From NCBI RefSeq assembly GCF_023115425.1, contig NZ_CP096032.1, positions 186,001-250,000 on the forward strand: a stretch of 64,000 bases of DNA, in the 5' to 3' direction. The translations under genes were made by a program, and so were the position numbers. The notes under the pieces are model-generated. The model was not told where the DNA came from. It worked only from the letters and a program-made list of their open reading frames with translations, and did not search any database. The stretch is from Synechococcus sp. A10-1-5-1 (lineage in GTDB: Bacteria > Cyanobacteriota > Cyanobacteriia > PCC-6307 > Cyanobiaceae). Positions within the stretch are counted from its first letter, which is position 1. Every line of letters starts with the position of its first letter. Positions 45,873 through 54,128 of this stretch are shown here, one piece after another.

Positions 45873-45895
45873 CGGAGCGAGGTGGAACCCTCTTT

Positions 45896-45909
45896 GTATC
45901 ACCGGTAAC
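45896..45909 (-). promoter_or_regulatory. Candidate NtcA binding site upstream of glnA
   Basis: The minus strand reads GTTACCGGTGATAC, a one-base variant of GTAN8TAC, the NtcA consensus (GTT for GTA). It lies 80-93 bases before the glnA ATG and has a -10 box at the expected distance. NtcA is the known nitrogen activator of cyanobacterial glnA. Confidence 0.6.
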
Positions 45910-46020
45910 CAAATGGCGGACTGATGGGCCTGGTTTGGACTGGGCATCCGGTTTGAGTAACCGTTTCTGTCAACTTCCTCAAAGGCTCGATCTGGCAAGG
46001 GATCTGGACGTTTGCCGGTG

Positions 46021-46036
46021 CTACGGTCCGCCGTAG
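46021..46036 (+). promoter_or_regulatory. Perfect inverted repeat in the apcF leader
   Basis: CTACGG (46021-46026) and CCGTAG (46031-46036) are separated by TCCG, 21 bases before the apcF ATG. It could be an RNA hairpin near the ribosome site or an operator. No T-run follows, so it is not a simple terminator. Confidence 0.45.
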
Positions 46037-46057
46037 GTGCGTCGATCTCCCACCCCC

Positions 46058-46588
46058 ATGCGTGATGCCATCACCGGTCTGATCGGCCGTTACGACCAAC
46101 TAGGTCGTTATTTGGATGGGTCGGCCATCGACCGGATCTCCACCTATTACTCCGAAGCTGCCCTGCGGCTGTCCGCAGTTGAACTGATCAATTGCGAAGC
46201 CGCTGAGATCGTTCGCGAGGCCAGTCAGCGCCTTTGGCAAGCCGATCCAGAGCTGTTGCTGCCTGGCGGTAATGCTTACACCACGCGACGCTGGGCCGCC
46301 TGTCTGCGGGACATGGATTACTTCCTCCGCTACGCCAGCTACGCCCTTGTGGCCGACGACAGCACGATCCTCAACGAGCGTGTTCTCAATGGTCTTGATG
46401 ACACCTATAAAAGTCTGGGCGTCCCCACCGGTCCCACCGTTCGCAGCATCGCCCTAATGGCCGATGTGGTCTGCGAAAAGCTCCTTGATTCCGGCGCGGC
46501 CAGTGCTGATGCGATCAATGCGGTCGTTCGAGCCCCCTTCGAGCATCTCTGCCGCGGCTTGGGCGTCACCAACGTCCGCAACCGCTGA
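46058..46588 (+). CDS. apcF: Allophycocyanin-like beta-18 subunit (ApcF)
   Basis: ApcF is the beta-type subunit of the phycobilisome core that, with ApcE, passes energy to photosystem II. The 176-residue chain starts RDAITGLIGRYDQLGRYLD and has GGNAYTTRRWAACLRDMDYF with the phycocyanobilin-binding Cys82 and the Asn72 methylation position, then LNGLDDTYKSLGVP. It differs from ApcB in the N-terminal half and has a longer C-terminus. ATG 46058 is well placed. A perfect 6-base inverted repeat lies just upstream. No other phycobilisome subunit gene is adjacent, but pcyA for its bilin is at 55.5 kb. Confidence 0.9.
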   Translation: MRDAITGLIGRYDQLGRYLDGSAIDRISTYYSEAALRLSAVELINCEAAEIVREASQRLWQADPELLLPGGNAYTTRRWAACLRDMDYFLRYASYALVADDSTILNERVLNGLDDTYKSLGVPTGPTVRSIALMADVVCEKLLDSGAASADAINAVVRAPFEHLCRGLGVTNVRNR

Positions 46589-46642
46589 TTCGGTCGCACC
46601 TGCGACTGCGTAGTCTCAACCCATCCAGCCCCCTCCCAGGCC

Positions 46643-47833
46643 TTGGCTTCCACCACATCAACCGTGTCAGATCGACATCGGCTGTCGCTTGCTCCGATTG
46701 ACACCCCGGAGCGTCTGTTGTTGGGACCTGGCCCCTCCAATGCGCACCCCACAGTTCTTGAGGCTCTGAGTCGATCGCCGATCGGACACTTGGATCCCCT
46801 CTACGTCGCCTTGATGGGTGAGGTCCAGGAGCTTCTTCGCTACACCTGGCAGACCGATAACCGTTTGACCCTGCCCATGAGCGGTACTGGGTCGGCGGCC
46901 ATGGAAGCCACGATCGCCAACATCGTTGAGCCCGGCGACACCGTCCTGGTGGCAGTCAAGGGCTATTTCGGTCTGCGTCTTCAAGACATGGCAGGCCGCT
47001 ATCGCGCGACTGTTCAGACCATCGAGAAGCCTTGGGGCGAAGCCTTCAGTCTCGACGAGATCGAAGCTGGCCTCAAGCAGCACAAGCCCAAAGTCCTGGC
47101 GATGGTTCACGCCGAGACCTCCACTGGGGTCTGCCAGCCGATGGAGGGCATCGGTGACCTTTGCCGTCAGCACGACTGCTTGCTGCTGCTCGACACCGTG
47201 ACCTCCCTTGGCGCGGTTCCTCTCTACCTCGATGACTGGAAGGTCGACCTTGCCTACAGCTGCAGCCAGAAAGGACTGAGCTGCCCCCCTGGTCTGGGTC
47301 CTTTCTCCATGGGACCCCGAGCTGAGGAGAAGCTCGCGGCCCGCACTGGCAAAGTCCCCAACTGGTATCTCGACGTCAGCCTGCTCAACCAGTACTGGGG
47401 TAGCGACCGTGTGTATCACCACACCGCCCCAGTGAACATGAACTTCGGCATGCGTGAGGCTTTGCGCCTTATCGCTGAAGAAGGTTTGGAGAACGTCTGG
47501 ACACGCCATCGCCGCAATGCCGAGCGCCTTTGGGCTGGTCTTGAGCGTCTCGGCCTTGAGCCCCACGTTCCTCTGGAGCTGCGGCTCCCCACCTTGACCA
47601 CCGTTCGAATCCCTGAGGGTGTGGACGGCAAGGCCTTTACGACCCATCTGCTCAACACCCACGGCATCGAAGTGGGTGGTGGCCTCGGCGCTCTTGCTGG
47701 CAAGGTCTGGCGCATTGGCCTCATGGGCTACAACAGCCGCGAAGAGAACGTCGACCTGCTCCTCAACCTGCTGGAGCAGGAACTACCGGCATTCCGTTCT
47801 TCTGCGCCTGCCGTTGCTGCCGCCGTTGCCTGA
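46643..47833 (+). CDS. PLP-dependent aminotransferase, alanine/serine-glyoxylate type
   Basis: The class V aminotransferase of 396 residues is similar to alanine-glyoxylate and serine-glyoxylate aminotransferases. TPERLLLGPGPSNAHP is the family N-terminal signature, MSGTGSAAMEATIANI follows, LLLDTVTSLGAVPLYLDDW contains the PLP-binding aspartate and SCSQKGLSCPPG holds the PLP lysine (Lys210). In cyanobacteria such enzymes remove photorespiratory glyoxylate as glycine. The start may be TTG 46643 or GTG 46664. The last 71 bases overlap the convergent tadA gene, an unusually long overlap. apcF lies 54 bases upstream. Confidence 0.92.
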   Translation: MASTTSTVSDRHRLSLAPIDTPERLLLGPGPSNAHPTVLEALSRSPIGHLDPLYVALMGEVQELLRYTWQTDNRLTLPMSGTGSAAMEATIANIVEPGDTVLVAVKGYFGLRLQDMAGRYRATVQTIEKPWGEAFSLDEIEAGLKQHKPKVLAMVHAETSTGVCQPMEGIGDLCRQHDCLLLLDTVTSLGAVPLYLDDWKVDLAYSCSQKGLSCPPGLGPFSMGPRAEEKLAARTGKVPNWYLDVSLLNQYWGSDRVYHHTAPVNMNFGMREALRLIAEEGLENVWTRHRRNAERLWAGLERLGLEPHVPLELRLPTLTTVRIPEGVDGKAFTTHLLNTHGIEVGGGLGALAGKVWRIGLMGYNSREENVDLLLNLLEQELPAFRSSAPAVAAAVA

Positions 47834-48311
47834 ACCAGGCCTCGAGGCCGCTTCGGCATTCCGGCTCCATCACCCCGCCGATCACCTCCATCCGGTGATG
47901 GGCACTCGGATCGGTCGCCAAGTTCAGGCAGCCCCCAAGGGCCCCTCGTTTGCGATCGTGGGCGCCGAAAATCACTCGGCCCATCCGCGCCTGCACCAGG
48001 GCGCCTGCGCACATGGGGCAGGGCTCCAGAGTCACGATCAAGCTGCAGTCGTTAAACCGCCAGTCCCCCCTCAGCCGCGCCGCCTGCTCAAGGGCCATCA
48101 GTTCCGCATGGCCTAGGGGGCGTTGTTCCCGTTGCCGCCGGTTCACACCCCATCCGACGGCACGTCCAAGGCTGTCAAGAACAACTGCAGCCACAGGGAT
48201 TTCGCCGATCTCCCCGATCGCCGCCGCTCGGCGCAGCAGCAGCTCCATCCAACGCTCGTGCTTTTGAACCTCGTCCAAACCAGACGCCCATCTGCAGGCT
48301 TCTTGAACCAT
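47763..48311 (-). CDS. tadA: tRNA-specific adenosine deaminase
   Basis: TadA converts the wobble adenosine of tRNA-Arg(ACG) to inosine. The zinc and catalytic residues are complete: GHAELMALEQ (His68, Glu70) and LEPCPMCAGAL (Cys98, Cys101), followed by RVIFGAHDRKRGALGG. The 182-residue chain has a short N-terminal extension and a basic C-terminal tail (RQRRQQRQAQKN). ATG 48311 is the natural first start. The last part overlaps the aminotransferase gene by 71 bases in antisense. It is divergent from the PLP decarboxylase gene (31 bases). Confidence 0.95.
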   Translation of the reverse strand: MVQEACRWASGLDEVQKHERWMELLLRRAAAIGEIGEIPVAAVVLDSLGRAVGWGVNRRQREQRPLGHAELMALEQAARLRGDWRFNDCSLIVTLEPCPMCAGALVQARMGRVIFGAHDRKRGALGGCLNLATDPSAHHRMEVIGGVMEPECRSGLEAWFRQRRQQRQAQKNGMPVVPAPAG

Positions 48312-48342
48312 GCCAGCACGGCGGGTCCGATGACACGGGACA

Positions 48343-49776
48343 ATGGCCGCTGAACGCTCAGGGTCTTTGGCTCACGCCCATCCGAGCCAGCCGCAGCGCA
48401 GCCTTGCCTGCTTCCCGGATCCCCTGCGGGAGGATCCGGCCTTGGAATCCTTTCTGCGTGAGGCCAGCGCTCGCCTCTGCCAGTGGTGGGCTGGATCCGC
48501 CCAGCGCTCGCCTCTCCCCCTGCTGAGCGTCCTGCCTGAACCGGGTCCCCTGCAACAGGGGCTCTCCCCAGAGGCCCTTCTCGAGGATTTGCAGTTGGTG
48601 ATGGATGGGGCCTACAACCCCATTCACCCGGGTGCGATGGCTCACCTGGATCCCCCGCCACTGACCGCTTCGGTGGCGGCTGATCTGGTCTGTGCTGGGC
48701 TCAATAACAACCTGCTGGCTGAGGAGCTGTCCCCGAGCCTCTCGCGCTTGGAGCGCAGCTTGACGACCTGGATGGCGGAGCAGCTCGGCTTGGGTGAATC
48801 GGCCGGCGGTGTCGCCGCCAGCGGCGGCAGCTTGAGCAATTTGATGGCCTTGGTTGTGGCTCGTCACCAGGCCGGCCTCGCTGAGGCTCAAGGCCTGACT
48901 GTGTTTTGCAGCGCCGATGCCCACGTGTCAATCGCCAAGGCCTTGATGGTGATGGGCCTGCCCAAGCAGAGCCTGCAGACCATCGAGACCGACGCAGAAG
49001 GGCGTCTTTCTCCAGATGCGCTCGCCCAGGCCCTGAAGGATGCTGAGCGGGATGGTCGCCGTGTCTTGGCTGTCGTCGCCACGGCTGGGACCACGGTGCG
49101 TGGAGCCGTCGATCCGCTGGCGTCGATTTCCGACCTGTGCCGCCTCCATGGTGTTTGGCTCCATGTCGATGGTGCGATTGGCGCGGTCTTTGGCCTGAGC
49201 CAGAGCCACAAGCAGTTGGTCCCCGATCTCGATCGAGCGGATTCTTTAACAGTGAATCCGCAAAAGCTGCTGGGCATCACCAAGACCTCATCCCTGCTCC
49301 TCCTTAAACGTCCGGAGCTGTTGGCCTCTTGTTTTGGAACTGGTTTGCCTTACATGGAGCCCAGTTGGGCGGACGCCCATGGCGGCGAATGCGGGCTGCA
49401 GGGCACAAGGCCTGCCGAGATTCTCAAACTCTGGCTTGGACTTCGTCAGCTCGGGCTTGATGGCATTGAGAGCCTGCTGCATGGCGCCCTTCAGCGCCGC
49501 GCAGAGCTTCAGCAGCACCTCTCAGCCTTGCCCTTGATGCTGCGCAGTGGTCCACTGCACTTGCTTGCATTTACGCCATCGGCGCTGGAGGCCCACGAGG
49601 CTGAGCGTTGGTCCATCCAGACCAGGCAGCAGTTGCTGGAGCAGCAGCTCATGCTGTCTCGACCGCTCTACGCCGGTCGGCATCACCTCAAAGCTGTCCT
49701 CGGTAATCCCCACACCCGTTCCAGTGACCTTGCCGCTGTGGCATCGGTCATTCAGCAATCCTTGGCCCCCGCCTGA
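48343..49776 (+). CDS. Group II PLP-dependent decarboxylase, substrate unknown
   Basis: The 477-residue protein has the group II decarboxylase fold of glutamate, tyrosine and diaminobutyrate decarboxylases. Visible features are GVAASGGSLSNLMALVVARH, ATAGTTVRGAVDPLASISD, WLHVDGAIGAVFGLS with the PLP-binding aspartate, and TVNPQKLLGITKTSS with the internal-aldimine lysine (Lys308). The second half (ECGLQGTRPAEILKLWLGLR) is also typical. The substrate could be an aromatic amino acid, diaminobutyrate, aspartate or glutamate; motifs do not settle it. ATG 48343 is natural. The gene is 31 bases from divergent tadA and is followed after 1 base by a small membrane protein gene. Confidence 0.88.
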   Translation: MAAERSGSLAHAHPSQPQRSLACFPDPLREDPALESFLREASARLCQWWAGSAQRSPLPLLSVLPEPGPLQQGLSPEALLEDLQLVMDGAYNPIHPGAMAHLDPPPLTASVAADLVCAGLNNNLLAEELSPSLSRLERSLTTWMAEQLGLGESAGGVAASGGSLSNLMALVVARHQAGLAEAQGLTVFCSADAHVSIAKALMVMGLPKQSLQTIETDAEGRLSPDALAQALKDAERDGRRVLAVVATAGTTVRGAVDPLASISDLCRLHGVWLHVDGAIGAVFGLSQSHKQLVPDLDRADSLTVNPQKLLGITKTSSLLLLKRPELLASCFGTGLPYMEPSWADAHGGECGLQGTRPAEILKLWLGLRQLGLDGIESLLHGALQRRAELQQHLSALPLMLRSGPLHLLAFTPSALEAHEAERWSIQTRQQLLEQQLMLSRPLYAGRHHLKAVLGNPHTRSSDLAAVASVIQQSLAPA

Positions 49777-49777
49777 G

Positions 49778-50014
49778 ATGAATCAACCCAATCCCCAAGG
49801 TCGCTGGGTCGCAATCGTGACTGGTGCGATTTCGATCCTCATTGCCGTTGCTTACCTGGCGTTCATCACCGTCTTGGATGCCCGCGGTCCCATGCAACCG
49901 CCGCCGCCGGAGGCCTTCAACGATGCGGGGGGCGTGGCGGCAATTGCCCCTGCTTTCCCTGACGCTGAAGCGGTTCGACCACTCGGTTCATCGCTGCCGT
50001 CAGGAAAGCATTGA
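49778..50014 (+). CDS. Small single-pass membrane protein, 78 residues
   Basis: The N-terminal part has one membrane helix (WVAIVTGAISILIAVAYLAFI, about residues 10-30), then DARGPMQPPPPEAF and a Gly/Ala/Pro-rich tail. No family is recognised. ATG 49778 follows the decarboxylase stop by one base, so translation is probably coupled. The C-terminal 32 codons overlap, in antisense, the end of the GTPase gene (98 bases), so the real end could be in doubt if one of the two frames is misread. The helix and GPMQPPPPEA stretch lie outside most of the overlap. Confidence 0.65.
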   Translation: MNQPNPQGRWVAIVTGAISILIAVAYLAFITVLDARGPMQPPPPEAFNDAGGVAAIAPAFPDAEAVRPLGSSLPSGKH

Positions 50015-51491
50015 GGGCAGATTCGCGCTTGTTGAGGTCGTACTGCCGTTGCACGACTTCCTGGATTCCGCCGTCCCCCCAATCCTGATCCTGTTGGAAG
50101 TAGGTCATGAAGCTGCGGCCCGCGATTCGTGTGAGCCAGCCCGCTCCTACCGCCTGAATCGCACGACTCACCAGGAGGGCCGGCAGATTCAGGCTGAGGG
50201 CAGCACTGATCAGGCTGATTCCCCCTTTAATCAGCCCCAGGCTCGCCAAGGTCCGTCCGACGGAGACCGCCAATTCCTGTGCGGAAGCTTTGGAGAGGCT
50301 CACGCCATAGACGCGGCCGATTTCCATGACCATTTGGGCATTGACTGCAGCGGCCCCGAGTAAGTCGATGCCAGGTAGAGGTGTTGCTGCTAGAACCCCG
50401 GCGCTGATCCAGCTGTAGCGATCCACCACGGCTTCAGCATCGAGCTGACGCTGCTGGCCAAGCAGCCGACGTCCCGCATCGCTCAGCCTGCTGCTTTGCA
50501 TGAGGATGTTGTCGGCAATTAGCTCCTCACCGTCGCTATGGAGGACTTGAGCGATCCTTCGCAGGAGACGATCAATTTCCGGGGGCGGCTGGAGGGGTTG
50601 ACCTCCCGGCATCGGAACCGACTGCGGAGAGGCACTCGCGGTCAAGACGTCCTCTGCTGCGATGCGCCCTTGCGTTCTGCGCTGCAGGAGTTCGAGCAAG
50701 CGTTTCTCCTCGTCCTCACCACGTAGGTCGCACTTGTTCAGCACCAGTAACAGCCGCTTGCCAAGGCTGGAAAGGGCCGCAAAGACCTCCAACTCAGCGG
50801 CCCGTAGGTCCCCATCGACCACCAGCAGGAGCAGGTCGGCATTGGCGGCTTGATCACGGGCCATTTGCTCTCGCTTTTGCCCCTCGATGCCGGCTTCCAA
50901 AATCCCTGGTGTATCCACCAGACGAATTCCTCGCTCCAGGTTGCGCAGGCGCAGGCGATAGCTCGTTGTGGTGCTGGTCGATCCCATCGCGGCCCCGACC
51001 TCACCCACGACATCGCGGAGGAGGGCGCGAATGAGTGATGTTTTGCCGGCTGATCCGGTGCCAAAGACCACAATCACCAGATCACCGCGTTCCAGCTCAG
51101 CGGCAACCCGTTCCCTCTCTTGTTGCAGGGCCTCACGCTGCACTTCATTGCGGATGCGCTGCAGGAGTGAATCGATCCCGGCGAGATTTTTTTGGACGGC
51201 CTCCTGGCGATTGACCGGTGCTTCGATCCGTTGGCTGGACACTGGGTTGGGCTCTTTGAAGACCTGCCAACCCGAGCGCCTGAGGTTGTTGAACCAAGGC
51301 CAGGCAAAGCGAGCGATCAGCAGAGCCGCTCCGCCGAAGAGCAGCAAACTGAACGGACCGACGAGCCAACTGGGCAGCAAATAGCTCAGCTGCCAGAGCA
51401 GATTGTTGACCGCCTGGAGAACGGCGGTCACCACGACCAAGACCCCTAGGGCTAGGCCGAGCCACAGCCAGATTCGACCAGGGGGTTTCAT
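49917..51491 (-). CDS. DUF697-type GTPase with N-terminal membrane region
   Basis: The 524-residue protein has an N-terminal membrane region (about residues 8-65) and an Era/TrmE-like GTPase: G1 FGTGSAGKTSL (about 143-153), G3 VDTPGI, G4 LNKCD, and a C-terminal domain with DUF697 character (SAGVLAATPLPGIDLLGAAAVNAQMVMEIGRVYG). A leucine/glutamate-rich coiled coil (ALQQERERVAAELERG) precedes the G domain. Such proteins occur in cyanobacteria and act at the membrane, but the role is unknown. ATG 51491 is natural. It overlaps the small membrane protein gene by 98 bases. Confidence 0.88.
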   Translation of the reverse strand: MKPPGRIWLWLGLALGVLVVVTAVLQAVNNLLWQLSYLLPSWLVGPFSLLLFGGAALLIARFAWPWFNNLRRSGWQVFKEPNPVSSQRIEAPVNRQEAVQKNLAGIDSLLQRIRNEVQREALQQERERVAAELERGDLVIVVFGTGSAGKTSLIRALLRDVVGEVGAAMGSTSTTTSYRLRLRNLERGIRLVDTPGILEAGIEGQKREQMARDQAANADLLLLVVDGDLRAAELEVFAALSSLGKRLLLVLNKCDLRGEDEEKRLLELLQRRTQGRIAAEDVLTASASPQSVPMPGGQPLQPPPEIDRLLRRIAQVLHSDGEELIADNILMQSSRLSDAGRRLLGQQRQLDAEAVVDRYSWISAGVLAATPLPGIDLLGAAAVNAQMVMEIGRVYGVSLSKASAQELAVSVGRTLASLGLIKGGISLISAALSLNLPALLVSRAIQAVGAGWLTRIAGRSFMTYFQQDQDWGDGGIQEVVQRQYDLNKRESALNAFLTAAMNRVVEPLQRQGKQGQLPPRPPHR

Positions 51492-51552
51492 GGCAGCACC
51501 TGTTGGTGGAGGTCAAGGGTGCCTCGACCACACGGACTGATCATCTCTGTGA

Positions 51553-52002
51553 TTAACGCCTTCGCCAAGCAGGCAACACTGATAACGCCAGGCAAAGAAT
51601 CGCGAGGTTGATGGCGACATCGGCCACGTTGAAGATCGGGAAGCTGATCGGAACAAACTCCAGGAAATCCACGACCCGACCCAAGCGCCAGCGGTCGATC
51701 CCATTGCCGATGGCGCCACCCAGCAGGAAGCCGAGGCCCATGGCTTGCCAGCGACCGAGTGGTCCGCTGGTTTTGATCCAGACCACCAAACCCACCGCAA
51801 CAGCCAGGCTCACGAGCCCTAGCAGTTGCGCGTTGCCTTCGAGCATGCTGAAGGCGGCTCCAGAGTTAAAAATCAGCTGCAGTTGGAGCAGACCGGGGAT
51901 CAGTGGGCGGATGCCAACTCCGGCCAGATGATCCATGGCCCAGGCCTTGCTGAGCTGGTCGATCAGCACGACGGCGATGGCGATCCAGTAGCTCGGTGCC
52001 AT
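51553..52002 (-). CDS. lspA: Lipoprotein signal peptidase
   Basis: LspA is the membrane aspartyl protease that removes signal peptides from prolipoproteins. The 149-residue protein has four membrane helices. IFNSGAAFSML, LLGGAIGNGIDRW, GRVVDFLEF with Asp112 and FPIFNVADVAI with Asp128 carry the two catalytic aspartates. ATG 52002 shares its last base with the upstream gene's stop (TGATG). The gene is coupled to bioY. Its product may process the putative lipoprotein encoded at 23.9 kb. Confidence 0.96.
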   Translation of the reverse strand: MAPSYWIAIAVVLIDQLSKAWAMDHLAGVGIRPLIPGLLQLQLIFNSGAAFSMLEGNAQLLGLVSLAVAVGLVVWIKTSGPLGRWQAMGLGFLLGGAIGNGIDRWRLGRVVDFLEFVPISFPIFNVADVAINLAILCLALSVLPAWRRR

Positions 52003-52574
52003 CAACGCTCCAGCAACAACAGGCGTCGAGTCGGCCAAGCCAGCACGGCAACCGCGCAGCACAGCAGCAGTTGAGGGAGCAGAGGACCAAGGCTGTAGGT
52101 CAAGACAAGCTGCGGCAGTTGTCCACCCCAACGTTGAAAAATGCCCCCCAGCAGCAGGTTGGCGAGGCCACAGCCCTGCAGGATGAGTAGTCCCAAAACT
52201 GCTGCGCCCAGAAGATTCAGCAGATCATCCATGTCCTGCTGTTGTGCGAGGCGTCCGGTCAGCCAGGCCGCAGGTAGGAACCCCGCCAGGTAGCCAAAAG
52301 CTGGGTCGCTGAGATAACTCAGTCCCCCTCCTCCTTGAAAGACGGGTAGTTGGAACAGCCCCAAGCTGATGTAGGCCATGCCGGCCAACATGGCCGGTCG
52401 GTGCCCGCAGACCAGGGCCGTGAAGAGGAGCGCCGGCACCTGCAAGGTCATCGGCAACGGCAGCAGCGACACGCCTTGCTCCCCGGGCCATGGGATTGCG
52501 GCTTGAATTAACCCGCCACAGAGGATGAGTAGCAATCCGGCGAGGGCACCACTCCAGTTGGCAAGGGCGCGCAC
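52002..52574 (-). CDS. bioY: BioY-type biotin transporter component
   Basis: BioY is the S-component of an energy-coupling biotin uptake system. The 190-residue protein has six hydrophobic segments, with GGLIQAAIPWPG, LPLPMTLQVPALLFTALVCG and LGLFQLPVFQGGGGLSYLSDPAFGY, a BioY hallmark, followed by FLPAAWLTGRLA. The start is GTG 52574. lspA follows through a TGATG overlap. No EcfA/EcfT genes are adjacent, so energy coupling would come from elsewhere or BioY acts alone. The gene is divergent from sipA (55 bases). Confidence 0.9.
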   Translation of the reverse strand: MRALANWSGALAGLLLILCGGLIQAAIPWPGEQGVSLLPLPMTLQVPALLFTALVCGHRPAMLAGMAYISLGLFQLPVFQGGGGLSYLSDPAFGYLAGFLPAAWLTGRLAQQQDMDDLLNLLGAAVLGLLILQGCGLANLLLGGIFQRWGGQLPQLVLTYSLGPLLPQLLLCCAVAVLAWPTRRLLLLER

Positions 52575-52629
52575 AGTTGGCCTCTCAGTGCGACCATCCT
52601 GCAGGAGAGTGGTGGTCTTGCAAGGACCG

Positions 52630-52848
52630 ATGTCTCAGGAATCCATCAGCGTTGGCACCCAGGTGCGGCTTCTGCAGCAACCCAGCTACCTCAAAACCGC
52701 CGATGCCATGTCGATGCTGCGTCCCCCAGACCTCATCGATGCCGGTGAGATCGGCCAGGTTGTGGCCCTGAAGGCGATGGATCAAGTCGCCGTTCGCTTT
52801 CGTCGCGGCACCTTCTTGCTGGAGCTGACGCAGCTGGAGTCGGTTTAA
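52630..52848 (+). CDS. sipA: SipA-like regulator (DUF3148)
   Basis: The 72-residue protein matches the Ssl3451/SipA pattern: SVGTQVRLLQQPSYLKTADAM, then MSMLRPPDLIDAGEIGQV and VRFRRGTFLLELTQLESV, which form a small SH3-like barrel. SipA binds the histidine kinase NblS (Hik33) and activates its autophosphorylation in light and stress signalling. ATG 52630 has an AAGGA ribosome site 4 bases before it. The stop overlaps the convergent M16 gene by 4 bases. nblS itself is not in this window. Confidence 0.78.
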   Translation: MSQESISVGTQVRLLQQPSYLKTADAMSMLRPPDLIDAGEIGQVVALKAMDQVAVRFRRGTFLLELTQLESV

Positions 52849-54128
52849 GAGCGGTTCAGCGGGTGCTGATTCCAAACTGCCGCGGCTGATGCCAGAGCTT
52901 CCTTGGGGCCGCAAAGGCTTAAGCAAGGATTCTGCAGGAGATCCACTGCGGCTTGATGCAGGTCAGTTGGGCTGAGCTCTTCGGCTTCGATCAGGCAGCG
53001 ATCCGCAAAATCGAAGGGAAGACCATGTCCCAGGACCAGGGCATGGCGATCGGCGATTTGACTGCAGGTTTGGCGGCCTAGGGCTTCCTGGCCTCTGAAC
53101 TTGGCCTTGGCCAAGTTGAGTTGTTCTTCGCTGATGGGCTCCTGAAGCAGGCGCCACCATTCATTGAGGAGTTCTTGGGTGGCCTCCTTGGCCCGATCAC
53201 TGGAGCTGGAGAGATGAAAAACAAAGGGTGCATCCCCCAGACGGGCCGGGTAGTGCACGCCCACGTCGTAGGCCAAGCCGTTTTCTTCCCGCAGCGCCAC
53301 AAACAGTCGACTGGACATGCCGATGCCCAAGTGGCAGTGGAGGAGCCGTAGCGCGAGCGCCTGGTCACTGCCGAGCGGACCGGTGGTGGTCCCCAGCATC
53401 AGCACCAATTGCTCAGTGTCATCCAGGTTGCTGGCCAGTGAGCCCCGCTTGAGCCCGCTGGCTCCGGCTTTGCGCACAGGTGACTGTGTGCTCCAGGCCT
53501 GACCGTCAAGTTCCTGAAGCAGCAGTTGCTCAGGCTGTGATGGGATCTGTCCAGCCAACACGAGCACGGCCCCCTCGAGACCCAGCTGGCGAGTCATCTG
53601 CTCGAGCTGCGGCCGTCCCAGTTGGGCGAGTTCGGCTTCAACCCCGAGGGGGTCATGGCCGTAGGGCCCTGAGCCATAGAGCTGCTGACGCAACTGGTCA
53701 TGGGCGACTTGGAATGGGTCTTCCTTCTGCCGTTGCAGCGTTTGCAGATTGAGTTGGCGCTCGAGGGTGATTTGATCCTCGACCAACCACGGGGCTGTCA
53801 CCATCTGCAAGATCAGTGGCAGCAGCAAAGCGGCGTCATCACTGGCGCATTTGAGGCTGATCAAGGTGCCGTCCTCGGCTGCTTCGCAGCGCAGTCCCGC
53901 CCCCCGTCCCTCCACGAGATCAGCCAGAGCGTCACCACTGAGACGGCCGCAGCCACGGCTGAGCACCCCAGCCAGCAATTGAGAAACACCACGCTGGCCA
54001 ACGGGGTCGGCGCTACTTCCGCCTCGGATCCAGAGCTTGGCCGAGAGGATCGCCGGCCCAGGCCGCTCGATCAGCCACAGCGGACAACCTCCGCTCAGGG
54101 AAAGCTGTTGTGTACCGCCTGTGCTCAC
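52845..54128 (-). CDS. M16 family peptidase-like protein, catalytic motif lost
   Basis: The 427-residue protein is an M16 (pitrilysin/processing peptidase) homologue. The place of the zinc motif HxxEH is occupied by QLLAG (residues 50-54, in RGVSQLLAGVLSRG), so metal binding and catalysis are lost. The C-terminal half keeps the M16 substrate-binding motif GMSSRLFVALREENGLAYDVG. Such inactive subunits pair with an active one, as in mitochondrial processing peptidase. Its start overlaps the end of the active paralogue by 4 bases, so a heterodimer is likely. Confidence 0.88.
   Translation of the reverse strand: MSTGGTQQLSLSGGCPLWLIERPGPAILSAKLWIRGGSSADPVGQRGVSQLLAGVLSRGCGRLSGDALADLVEGRGAGLRCEAAEDGTLISLKCASDDAALLLPLILQMVTAPWLVEDQITLERQLNLQTLQRQKEDPFQVAHDQLRQQLYGSGPYGHDPLGVEAELAQLGRPQLEQMTRQLGLEGAVLVLAGQIPSQPEQLLLQELDGQAWSTQSPVRKAGASGLKRGSLASNLDDTEQLVLMLGTTTGPLGSDQALALRLLHCHLGIGMSSRLFVALREENGLAYDVGVHYPARLGDAPFVFHLSSSSDRAKEATQELLNEWWRLLQEPISEEQLNLAKAKFRGQEALGRQTCSQIADRHALVLGHGLPFDFADRCLIEAEELSPTDLHQAAVDLLQNPCLSLCGPKEALASAAAVWNQHPLNRS

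Noticed and set aside
46667-47662. Minus-strand frame of 331 codons inside the aminotransferase gene
   Set aside because: It is antisense to an intact PLP enzyme and has no own ribosome site or family signature.
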